This document shows positions 14,155 through 20,949 of a stretch of 34,293 nucleotides of DNA, piece by piece. The notes beneath the pieces were generated by a model. It saw only the letters and a list, made by a program, of their open reading frames with translations. It had not been told where the DNA came from and made no database searches. Source of the DNA: UBA5186 sp040005095 (GTDB lineage: Bacteria; Actinomycetota; Thermoleophilia; Gaiellales; Gaiellaceae); assembly GCA_040005095.1 (NCBI GenBank), contig JBDTZN010000015.1, forward strand, positions 1-34,293. Reading direction: 5' to 3'. Made by a program: the position numbers and the translations under genes. Every line of letters begins with the position of its first letter. Position 1 is the stretch's first letter.

Positions 14155-15087
14155 ATGGATGAAGCAGCGCCTCGGGTCGTAAAGAAGGGGAACCGCGAGG
14201 TCCGGCTCTCGAGCGGGGACCGCGTGCTCTTCCCCGACGACGGGATCACGAAGGGCGATCTCTGGGACTACTACGAGGCGGTCGCGCCGTCCCTTCTCTC
14301 GCACCTCCGCGATCGCCCGTTCACGATGAAGCGCTACCCGCACGGCATCGACGGCGAAGTCTTCTTCCAGAAGCAAGCGCCGAAGCATCTGCCGGACTGG
14401 ATCCCGACACGTCAGTTTCGGACGTGGCCGCGCGGGGGCGGCGGGTCGCGGCTCGTCGACTTCGCACTCGTGAACTCGGTAGAAGCGGTGCTTTTCATGG
14501 TGCAGAACAACTGCGTCGACATGAATGCGTGGTACTCGCGCGTCGACAAGCCTGACCGGCCCGACTTCGTGCTTTTCGACCTCGATCCGCCGGACGGCGG
14601 CTTCGTGGACGCGATTCGCGTGGCGCATCTGATTCGCGAGCTGCTCGACGAGCTCGGCCTGCCCGGCTATGTGAAGACGAGCGGGGCCGACGGAATCCAC
14701 GTGGTGGCGCCGATCACGCGTCGCTCGACGTTCAAGCAGACCTACGACTTCGCGGAGCGCGCGTCTCGGCTGCTCGAGAGCAGGCATCCCGGTCTGGTGA
14801 CGACCGAGTGGCTGAAGAAGAAGCGCAGCGGCATTCTCGTCGACCACCGCCAGAACGGCCACGGGAAGACGATCGCTTCGGCCTATTCCGTGCGACCGAA
14901 GCCGGGTGCGCCTGTGTCGACGCCGCTGCGCTGGGGGGAGCTGACGGAAGCCGTGCGGCCGCGCACGTTCGGGATGCGAGAGGCGCTCGCGCGCGTGGAG
15001 CAGCACGGCGACCTGTTCGCGCCCGTGCTCGAGGATCCGCGCCCTCTCGCGCCCGCGGCGAAAGCGCTGGAAAAGCTAGCCTCGTAG
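14155..15087 (+). CDS. Stand-alone LigD-type primase-polymerase (POL domain)
   Basis: A 310-residue archaeo-eukaryotic-primase-type polymerase, as in the polymerase domain of the bacterial end-joining protein LigD. Visible: REVRLSSGDRVLFPDDGITKGDL, MKRYPHGIDGEVFFQKQAPKHLPDW, catalytic FDLDPPDG with Asp132 and Asp134, KTSGADGIHVVAPI with nucleotide-binding Lys and Ser, and ILVDHRQNGHGKTIASAYSVRPKPGAPVS with third catalytic Asp220. There is no ligase or phosphoesterase domain, and no Ku gene in the window. ATG at 14155 is preceded by AGGA with an 8-nt spacer; the frame is open upstream to a TTG at 14125 with less support. It can fill gaps at breaks or act in lesion repair with partners elsewhere. 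Confidence 0.9.
   Translation: MDEAAPRVVKKGNREVRLSSGDRVLFPDDGITKGDLWDYYEAVAPSLLSHLRDRPFTMKRYPHGIDGEVFFQKQAPKHLPDWIPTRQFRTWPRGGGGSRLVDFALVNSVEAVLFMVQNNCVDMNAWYSRVDKPDRPDFVLFDLDPPDGGFVDAIRVAHLIRELLDELGLPGYVKTSGADGIHVVAPITRRSTFKQTYDFAERASRLLESRHPGLVTTEWLKKKRSGILVDHRQNGHGKTIASAYSVRPKPGAPVSTPLRWGELTEAVRPRTFGMREALARVEQHGDLFAPVLEDPRPLAPAAKALEKLAS
15077..15082 (+). promoter_or_regulatory. -10 box candidate (TAGCCT) for mrp, inside the end of the ligD-like gene
   Basis: TAGCCT ends 7 nt before the ATG of the Mrp gene at 15090 and lies in the last codons of the upstream polymerase gene. No Shine-Dalgarno lies at a usable distance. This fits the leaderless pattern seen at five other start sites here. 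Confidence 0.35.
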
Positions 15088-15089
15088 GT

Positions 15090-16172
15090 ATGAGCGAGCC
15101 TTCCCGCGACGAGATTCTGCGTGCGCTAGAGCAGGTGATCGACCCTGAGCTCCGGCGGCCCGTCACCGATCTCGACATGGTGCGCGCGATCGAGATTTCC
15201 GGCGGCGACGTGGTGGTGACGATTGCTTTGACGATCGCCGGTTGCCCGCTCCGGTCGAGCTTCGAGGATCAGGTCGGCCAGCACGTCGGCGGTGTTCCTG
15301 GCGTCGAGCGGGTGGCATTGAAGTTCGACGTGATGAGCTCCGAGGAGAAGCAGGCGCTGACGACCAAGCTGCGTGGTGGCGTCACCGAGCGGACCAAGGG
15401 CATCTCGCTCGACGCCTCGACGCGCGTGCTCGCAGTGTGCTCGGGCAAGGGCGGCGTCGGCAAGTCGACGCTCGCGGCGAATCTCGCCGTCGCGTTCTCA
15501 CGGCTCGGACAGCGCACAGGGATCCTCGACGCGGACGTGTACGGCCACTCGATCCCGCACCTGCTCGGGATCCACCAGAAGCCCGTGCTCGTCGACAAGA
15601 TGATCGTCCCGCCGGTCGCGCATGACCTGAAGCTCATGTCGATCGGCTTCTTCCTCGACGACAACCAGCCGGTGATGTGGCGCGGGCCGATGCTGCATCG
15701 GGCGCTCGAGCAGTTCCTCTCGGACGTCCACTGGGGCGAGCTGGACATGCTCGTCGTGGACATGCCGCCGGGGACCGGCGACGTGTCGATCTCGCTCGGG
15801 CAGCTGTTGCCGCGCGCCGAGGTGGTCGTCGTCACGACGCCGCAGCGGGCGGCGCAGGAGGTCGCCTCTCGCGCAGCGACGATGGCGCAGAAGACGAACA
15901 TGCGGCTGGTCGGCGTGATCGAGAACATGAGCGGAGACGTGTTCGGAACGGGCGGGGGTGAGGAGCTCGCGCTCCAGCTCGGCCTGCCGCTCCTCGGCCG
16001 GATCCCGCTCGATCCGGAGGTGCGCATTTGGGGGGATCGCGGCGAGCCGCTCGTCTCGGCGAAGCCCCAGTCGGACAGCGCGCGTGAGCTCGTGCGGATC
16101 GCCGAGGAGCTCGTTGTGCTGAAGCGCGAGCGCGGCGTGGGGATTGTCAAGCCGCTCACAGTCCTGTCCTGA
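15090..16172 (+). CDS. mrp: Mrp/ApbC-type iron-sulfur cluster carrier ATPase
   Basis: A 360-residue protein with an N-terminal MIP18/DUF59 domain (1-80, with Cys52 in IAGCPLRSSFED) and a SIMIBI P-loop ATPase with the deviant Walker A GKGGVGKS (119-126). DADVYGHSIPHLLG (switch I region) and LDMLVVDMPPGTGD (Walker B) follow. The family loads Fe-S clusters onto targets. After VIENMSGDVFGTGGGEEL there is no CxxC, the cluster-binding pair seen in many proteobacterial and archaeal Mrp/ApbC; actinobacterial relatives also appear to lack it. It is located two bases after the LigD-type gene. Complex I, encoded in the same window, is a typical Fe-S client, but no direct link is shown. Confidence 0.9.
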   Translation: MSEPSRDEILRALEQVIDPELRRPVTDLDMVRAIEISGGDVVVTIALTIAGCPLRSSFEDQVGQHVGGVPGVERVALKFDVMSSEEKQALTTKLRGGVTERTKGISLDASTRVLAVCSGKGGVGKSTLAANLAVAFSRLGQRTGILDADVYGHSIPHLLGIHQKPVLVDKMIVPPVAHDLKLMSIGFFLDDNQPVMWRGPMLHRALEQFLSDVHWGELDMLVVDMPPGTGDVSISLGQLLPRAEVVVVTTPQRAAQEVASRAATMAQKTNMRLVGVIENMSGDVFGTGGGEELALQLGLPLLGRIPLDPEVRIWGDRGEPLVSAKPQSDSARELVRIAEELVVLKRERGVGIVKPLTVLS

Positions 16173-16258
16173 CCGGCCCGGATCCGGCCACGCCGTCACA
16201 CTTTCGGCACGGAATCGGCTCAGACACGCGCGGTTGTCAGCGCTATCGTCGCTTGCAG

Positions 16259-16282
16259 AGGGTGGTGGTTGATCCCCACCCT
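16259..16282 (+). terminator. Stem-loop in the mrp to LDH2-like gap, possible terminator
   Basis: AGGGTGG (16259-16265) pairs with CCACCCT (16276-16282) around a 10-nt loop and is followed by TCATTTGGG, a weak T-containing tail. The 172-nt gap also contains a GCGCGC-rich second hairpin at about 16291-16315. Mrp ends 86 nt upstream, so it may be a terminator or a 5'-leader structure for the next gene, which has a good GGAGG ribosome site. Confidence 0.3.
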
Positions 16283-16344
16283 TCATTTGGGCGGGGCGCG
16301 CGCGCACCCGCGCGTGGACCTAGAAGTGGCGACCGGAGGGAACG

Positions 16345-17082
16345 ATGACGCCTACTGAGGCGCAGGAGCGGCTGCTCGCGCTCGGGTTCGTCCCCGAGGA
16401 TGCCGAACGACTCTTCCGCCACTTCGACGACGCCGAGACCCGGGGGAAGCTCGGGCACGGCTATTCCCGCATCGAGTGGCTTGAGACGTTGCCCGACGTC
16501 GACCCGAGCGCCCGCCCCGAGCGAGTCCTCGCCGAGCCCGGCTACGAGCGCTGGCACGGCCGCGGCGCGCTCGGCTACCTCACGCTCTCGGCCGTCGTCG
16601 ATTCCCAGCTCGCTGACCCGCCGGCACACGCGCGCGTCGCCGCCGCAGAACACTGCTTCCCGACGGGGATGCTCGGCCACTACGTGCGCAGGCTGGCCGA
16701 GGGTGGGCTCGTCTCCGCGCTCACCGCCACGTCGCCGGCGCGCCTCGGGCACCCCGCCGGCGGCCCGATGCTGGCGGGCACGAATCCGCTCGCCGTGGGG
16801 ATTCCGACCTCCCGCGGCGAACCAATCGTGGTGGACGTTTCGATGGGACAGATCACCTGGGGCGACGTGATCGCCGGACGCGCGAACGAGGAGGATCTCG
16901 TCCCCTTCGGGGGCGAGCACGCGCACAAGGCCTTTGCCCTCGCGCTCGGGCTGCAACTGCTCGTCGATTCCGTCGCCGGCGAGGGCTACGGTGCGGTCAT
17001 GCTCGTCGCTCGCCCGCGAGCCGATCCCGTCCCCGCCCTCCGCGAGCGCGCGACCGGCGTTCGTCTCCCGGGCGACCGATGA
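16345..17082 (+). CDS. Shortened LDH2/malate-L-lactate dehydrogenase family protein
   Basis: The LDH2 family comprises NAD(P)-dependent oxidoreductases (malate, L-lactate, ureidoglycolate, piperideine-2-carboxylate) of about 330-350 residues; this one has 245. The N-terminal helical part (LLALGFVPEDAERLFRHFDDAETRGKLGHGYSRIEWL) retains a His-Gly-x-Ser-type GHGYSRI motif. The central NPLAVGIPTSRGEPIVVDVSMGQITWGDV block is intact. Sequence between and after is reduced; the last 75 residues keep PFGGEHAHKAFALALGLQLLVDSVAG, equivalent to the GGHKGYGLAL region, with the usual Lys and Gly altered. Catalytic competence is uncertain. The start has GGAGGG with a good spacer. Its stop overlaps the coiled-coil gene start (ATGA). 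Confidence 0.78.
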   Translation: MTPTEAQERLLALGFVPEDAERLFRHFDDAETRGKLGHGYSRIEWLETLPDVDPSARPERVLAEPGYERWHGRGALGYLTLSAVVDSQLADPPAHARVAAAEHCFPTGMLGHYVRRLAEGGLVSALTATSPARLGHPAGGPMLAGTNPLAVGIPTSRGEPIVVDVSMGQITWGDVIAGRANEEDLVPFGGEHAHKAFALALGLQLLVDSVAGEGYGAVMLVARPRADPVPALRERATGVRLPGDR

Positions 17083-18662
17083 GCGACGACGAGCTCGCAC
17101 GCCGAGCGCAGCTCCTCGACGAGCGCGCCGCCGAGCTCGAACGACGCGGCGAGGAGATCGCCGCACTCCGGGCCGAGCTCGAGCACGAGGAGGCGCGCCG
17201 CCGTCAGGAAAGCGCGCGCCTCGCCGACCAGAAAGCCGAGTTGTCGGCGCTGGTCGAGCAGCTCGGAGCCTTGCGCGCGGCGCGTGCTGCGGACGAGGAT
17301 GCCGCGGAGATCGCCCGCCGGCAGAAGCTCGACGAACGCGAGGCCGCCCTGGTCGCGCGCGAGCGCGAGAGCGACGCGCGGGTGGAGGAGCTCGACATCC
17401 GAGCCGCGAAGTCCGAGGCGCTACGCGACGCGATCGAACAGACGCTCGACAGTCTCGAGGAGGCGGAGCGACGGCGCGACAAGGCGTTGCAGGAGGCGGA
17501 ACTCGCCGCGCAAAGCGTGCGTGAGGTCGAGGCTGCACGAGCCGCGCTCGCGGAAGAGCTCGCGGCTGCGGAAGGCGTCCGGGCCGAGCTTGCGGCGACC
17601 GAGGAACGCCTCGGCACGGAGCGGGCTCGGCTCGACGACCACGCGGCCGCGCTGGCCGAGCGCGAGGCTGCGCTGGCGGAGAAATGGGCCGAGAGCGAGC
17701 GGCTCGACGCCGAGCGCGCGCAGGCGGCGGCCGAGCTCAAGGCAATCGGCGCTTCGTTCGCGGCAGAGAAGCGCGAGCTTGCGGCTCAGCGGCTCGAGCT
17801 GGAGACGCGGAGGCATCAGGTCGAGCGCGAGGAAGCAGCGGCGGCCGACGCGTCGGCGACGGTAGCCCGCCGAGCCGACGATGCTCGCGCGGCCGAGCAA
17901 GGACTGAAGACCCGTCAGGCCCACCTGGAGGCACGGGAGCACGAGGTGACCCGAGCTGCGGAGCGTCAACGCGAGGAAGCCGCACGGCTCGAGCAGCAGG
18001 AGATCGACCTGACCGCCCTCTCCCGGGAGCTGGCGGGACTTCAAGAGGCGCTGGCGGGTGAGCGGGACGATCTCGCGGCGCAGCGCGCGGACCTCGAGTC
18101 GGATCGGAGGCGGGCCGACGACACGCTCTCGGAGCACTCGGACACCGTCGCCCGGCGCGAGGCCGAGATCCACGCCCAGCTTCAGGAGCTCGGACGCGTG
18201 GCTGCCGAGCTCGATGCGCGTGAATTCGACCTGCGCCGTGCCGAGCGCCGCGTCGCAGACGACCTGGTGGAGGTCGACGCCCGGCGGGCGACGTCCGCGG
18301 AGGCCGACCGGCGGCACGAGGGCGTCCGGGCTGAGCTGCTCCGGACGTCGGCCGCGCTTGCCGAGCGCGAACGGAGGCTCGCAGAGGCGGCCGCAAAGCT
18401 CGACTCGGCCAAGCGCCAGCTCGACCCGGACGCTGCGCCTGCCGACCTTGCTCAGCTGAACCGGTCGCGCTGGGACTACTCCACGCTCGAGGCTCTCGTC
18501 GAGAGCGTCGGCGACACCGAGGACGCCCGCGCGGCCGAGCTGCGGTCCTATCTCGAGCAGCTCCGCGAGTACACAGACGAGGACGGTTTCCTGCCCGATG
18601 CGTTCGAGCCGCTGGTCGACGAGATCTTCGGGCCTGTGGTCGACGCCGCGGCGCGCGCCTAA
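17079..18662 (+). CDS. Long coiled-coil protein of unknown function (527 residues)
   Basis: Not recognised. Residues 1-449 contain no proline and are almost entirely Ala, Glu, Arg, Leu, Asp and Gln in heptad-like spacing, as expected for a long parallel coiled coil. If continuous this would be roughly 65 nm (0.15 nm per residue). The first proline is at 450 (LDPDAAPADL). The last 75 residues form a different, probably globular tail (NRSRWDYSTLEALVESVGDTEDARAAELRSYL...DAFEPLVDEIF) that would be the best target for homology. No cysteine, signal peptide or membrane segment is present. The ATG overlaps the upstream stop, suggesting joint translation with the LDH2-like protein, an odd partner. Possible roles (scaffold, chromosome or cell-structure protein) are guesses. 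Confidence 0.85.
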   Translation: MSDDELARRAQLLDERAAELERRGEEIAALRAELEHEEARRRQESARLADQKAELSALVEQLGALRAARAADEDAAEIARRQKLDEREAALVARERESDARVEELDIRAAKSEALRDAIEQTLDSLEEAERRRDKALQEAELAAQSVREVEAARAALAEELAAAEGVRAELAATEERLGTERARLDDHAAALAEREAALAEKWAESERLDAERAQAAAELKAIGASFAAEKRELAAQRLELETRRHQVEREEAAAADASATVARRADDARAAEQGLKTRQAHLEAREHEVTRAAERQREEAARLEQQEIDLTALSRELAGLQEALAGERDDLAAQRADLESDRRRADDTLSEHSDTVARREAEIHAQLQELGRVAAELDAREFDLRRAERRVADDLVEVDARRATSAEADRRHEGVRAELLRTSAALAERERRLAEAAAKLDSAKRQLDPDAAPADLAQLNRSRWDYSTLEALVESVGDTEDARAAELRSYLEQLREYTDEDGFLPDAFEPLVDEIFGPVVDAAARA

Positions 18663-19507
18663 GACTGGCGGCGCAGCTCCTCGAGCACCACCGGGTCGAT
18701 TCGCTCGGCCCCGTCGATCCGCTCCTCGAGGTTCTCCCTGCCGCCCCAGTGACGTAACGCCTCGCCGAGCTCGCCTTCGTAGCCCAGGCGGGCGAGCCGC
18801 TCGCCCAGCTCCGTCCCGAGCGACGCGTCCACGTCGAGCCATTCCTCACGCGGCGTCTTGCCAAAGATCGCCTGGTGCAGGCCGTACAGGCGCCGCAGCT
18901 CGGAAATCGGCTGCTCGTGGTCGTCGACGCGCAGGTCGACGAGAACGTTCGAGAGCCCTGCATAGCCGCCGTCCTTCGCCACCACGAGGAGCGCGGCGGA
19001 CTGCTGGCCCCGGCTATCACCTCCCGCTACCTGGCCTGCAGCGAGGCACTCGATCAGGCGCTCGGCGAAAGGCGGGCCGGCGTTCGCCTCGAACGTCGAC
19101 GCGATCGCATCGACGGTGTCGCCGGAGACCAGGATGTTCCCTTGCGCCGCGTAGCCGTCGCCGACGCGCCCTCCAGCCCAGTCGTCGCACCCCCCGCCGG
19201 TGAAGGTCGCGCCACGACCCTGCCCGTCGACCACGCCGAGCTGGCGGTGGTCGCTGTCGGTGTCGGCCTCCGTGAGCGCCGCGACGACTTCCTCGGCGGA
19301 GTGGCCGGCCCGGAGCAAATCCAGCCCTTCGGGCCCATAGCGCGGGTTGGCGTAGGCCTGCGTTGCGATCGCGCCGACGTGCGGCTCTGCCCAGGGCACG
19401 ACGCTGCCGACGGCCAGGAACTTCGACTGCGTCGCGACGCCCCACTCGCCTGCCTCGAGGTCGCACGCCGCGATCGAGTACGTCGCGACGACGGGCTCAG
19501 AGCCCAT
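18659..19507 (-). CDS. DUF1028 family protein (putative Ntn-hydrolase-like)
   Basis: A 282-residue DUF1028 protein, placed by structure in the Ntn-hydrolase superfamily; substrate unknown. Family landmarks: ATYSIAACDLEAGEWGVATQSKFLAVGSVVPWAEPHVGAIATQAYANPRYGPEGLDLL near the N-terminus, DHRQLGVVDGQGRGATFTGGGCDDWAG, YAAQGNILVSGDTVDA and GGDSRGQQSAALLVVAKDGGY. A C-terminal extension of about 75 residues (ELRRLYGLHQAIFGKTPREEWL...) resembles the peptidoglycan-binding-like or helical tail of longer members. The ATG start overlaps the upstream 95-residue gene by 11 bases. Its stop overlaps the convergent coiled-coil gene by four bases (CTAA). Confidence 0.85.
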   Translation of the reverse strand: MGSEPVVATYSIAACDLEAGEWGVATQSKFLAVGSVVPWAEPHVGAIATQAYANPRYGPEGLDLLRAGHSAEEVVAALTEADTDSDHRQLGVVDGQGRGATFTGGGCDDWAGGRVGDGYAAQGNILVSGDTVDAIASTFEANAGPPFAERLIECLAAGQVAGGDSRGQQSAALLVVAKDGGYAGLSNVLVDLRVDDHEQPISELRRLYGLHQAIFGKTPREEWLDVDASLGTELGERLARLGYEGELGEALRHWGGRENLEERIDGAERIDPVVLEELRRQS

Positions 19508-19784
19508 ACGTGAGCTCGGTCAAGTCGAGCTCGAGGAGCTCGCGCGCCGACTCGGGCACGAGCACCGAGGCGATCTCGGGCCGCGCCAACGCACGGCGAA
19601 CCTCCTCGGCGGTGCGCGCCCGCACGACGATCGGCGTGCCTTTTTCGTACTCGGCGTGGAGGCGCTGCTCGTCCGACACGTCGTCGAGCACCAGGGCGTG
19701 GTCGAGCGGGACGTCCGGATCGCCCTCCACCGCCAGCTCCGGAACGCGCTGCCCGGTCGCGCCGAACCAGCGCTGCCGGATCAC
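19497..19784 (-). CDS. Unknown protein (95 residues) between UPF0173 hydrolase and DUF1028
   Basis: Not recognised. It starts at a GTG that overlaps the stop of the UPF0173 gene (GTGA) and ends 11 bases inside DUF1028, so it is tightly embedded in a three-gene unit. The sequence begins VIRQRWFGATGQRVPELAVEG and contains PLDHALVLDDVSDEQRLHAEYEKGTPIVVRARTAEEVRRAL and ASVLVPESARELLELDLTEL, a plausible alpha/beta domain with no cysteine or membrane segment. An open frame continues 5' of the start into the hydrolase gene, but that is shadow. Coding is supported by the overlaps on both sides. Confidence 0.68.
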   Translation of the reverse strand: MIRQRWFGATGQRVPELAVEGDPDVPLDHALVLDDVSDEQRLHAEYEKGTPIVVRARTAEEVRRALARPEIASVLVPESARELLELDLTELTYGL

Positions 19785-20476
19785 AGCTCGATCGTCTCCC
19801 CCGGCTGCGACTCGAGGATCTCCACGCCGGAGGCGAGCTCGCGCAGCTGAGCCGGCGTGCCGGTGAGGAGCCCGAACGTTCCGTAGTGGCACGGGACGCA
19901 GCGCTCGACGCCGAGCAGCTCGAGCGCGACCGCGGCCTCGCGCGGGCCCATCGTGAACCAGTCGCCGATCGGCAAGACCGCGACGTGCGGCTCGTAGATG
20001 CGACCGATCAGCTGCATGTCGCCGAACACGCACGTGTCCCCGGCGAAGTAGATCTTGAAGCCGTTCTCGAACTCGATCACGTACCCGCACGACTCGCCGA
20101 GGTACGTCCCGTCGTCGGCGCTCGAAGAATGGCGGGCGTCGGTCTGGGTGAACCGGATCCCGTCGATCTCCTGCGAGCCGCCCTTGTTGATCCCCGGCAG
20201 GTCGCCGATCTGCGCCCCCTGTCCGCCGAGCCAGCCCTTGACCTCGACCTGCGCGACGACGTCGGGCGTGAACTTCTTCGTCAACTCGACCGTGTCGCCG
20301 ATGTGGTCGGAGTGGCCGTGCGTCACCGCGAGGATGTCGATGCGCTCCGGCTGTTGCTCCGCTTCCGGGCACTTCGGGTTGCCGGTCAAGAACGGGTCGA
20401 CGTAAATCCGCTTCCCCCCGGGGCTGTCGATGCGGAAGGCGGCGTGGCCAAGCCAGGTCAGGGCGACGTCCGGCAT
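19781..20476 (-). CDS. UPF0173 family metal-dependent hydrolase (metallo-beta-lactamase fold)
   Basis: A 231-residue metallo-beta-lactamase-fold hydrolase of the UPF0173/YtkL group. The N-terminal VALTWLGHAAFRIDSPGGKRIYVDPFLTGNP and zinc motif THGHSDH (His53, His55, Asp57, His58) are diagnostic. TDARHSSS and YFAGDTCVFGDMQLIGRIYEPHVAVLPIG provide the further metal His and Asp, and VPCHYGTFGLLTG the last His. The physiological substrate is unknown. AGGAGA lies 3 nt before the ATG. It heads a leftward unit with the 95-residue protein and DUF1028, and is divergent from a small membrane-protein gene with 80 bp between starts. Confidence 0.88.
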   Translation of the reverse strand: MPDVALTWLGHAAFRIDSPGGKRIYVDPFLTGNPKCPEAEQQPERIDILAVTHGHSDHIGDTVELTKKFTPDVVAQVEVKGWLGGQGAQIGDLPGINKGGSQEIDGIRFTQTDARHSSSADDGTYLGESCGYVIEFENGFKIYFAGDTCVFGDMQLIGRIYEPHVAVLPIGDWFTMGPREAAVALELLGVERCVPCHYGTFGLLTGTPAQLRELASGVEILESQPGETIEL

Positions 20477-20556
20477 GACTCTCCTCTCGTCCTCGGTTAA
20501 ATGGTGGACCGAGCGTAACGCAGGAGGACCGGACCGAGCGGCGAATCGAGGCGGCG

Positions 20557-20949
20557 ATGACGGCTCGTGTCCTCCCCGCCGTGCTCGCAGTCGCCGCGGC
20601 GCTCGCAGACGCTCGCGGGAGACATGAGCTCGCGTACTGGCTCATCGTTGCCGCGGTCCCGGCGGCCGCGTGTGCCGCTCTGCGCGGCTTCGGCGGACTG
20701 GTCGAGGCGGTTCCCAGGTCCGACGAGGAGGCCCGTGGGCGCGCGTTCACCGCGCTCGGAGGCCTTGCGCTCGGGCTGATCGTGCTCGCGGCGGCCGTGC
20801 GCTCTCCGGCGCACCTCGATCACACCGTACCGGCACTCGGCAGCTCCGGGCTCGTGGGCGCGCTTGCCCTGTACGGATTCCAGGCCGTGGTCGCGCTGGC
20901 GGCCCGGCTCGAGGGCTACCGGCTCCTCCCCGTGCGCGAACCCTTCTAG
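20557..20949 (+). CDS. Small multi-pass membrane protein, unknown
   Basis: A 130-residue protein with about four hydrophobic segments (residues about 4-17, 25-50, 64-83 and 93-115), such as LAYWLIVAAVPAAACAAL and FTALGGLALGLIVLAAAV. No recognised family. GAGG lies 4-8 nt before the ATG. It points toward the end of the nuo operon and its TAG shares CTAG with the nuoN stop. There is no sequence feature that ties it to complex I. Confidence 0.65.
   Translation: MTARVLPAVLAVAAALADARGRHELAYWLIVAAVPAAACAALRGFGGLVEAVPRSDEEARGRAFTALGGLALGLIVLAAAVRSPAHLDHTVPALGSSGLVGALALYGFQAVVALAARLEGYRLLPVREPF

Noticed and set aside
16173..16344. Riboswitch or small RNA in the mrp to LDH2-like gap
   Set aside because: Two stem-loops are present but no known riboswitch core could be matched; left as a weak terminator candidate.
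17421..18842. 473-codon minus-strand frame opposite the coiled-coil gene
   Set aside because: Leu/Arg-rich complement of Glu/Ala/Arg codons; the plus frame is overlapped correctly with its neighbours.
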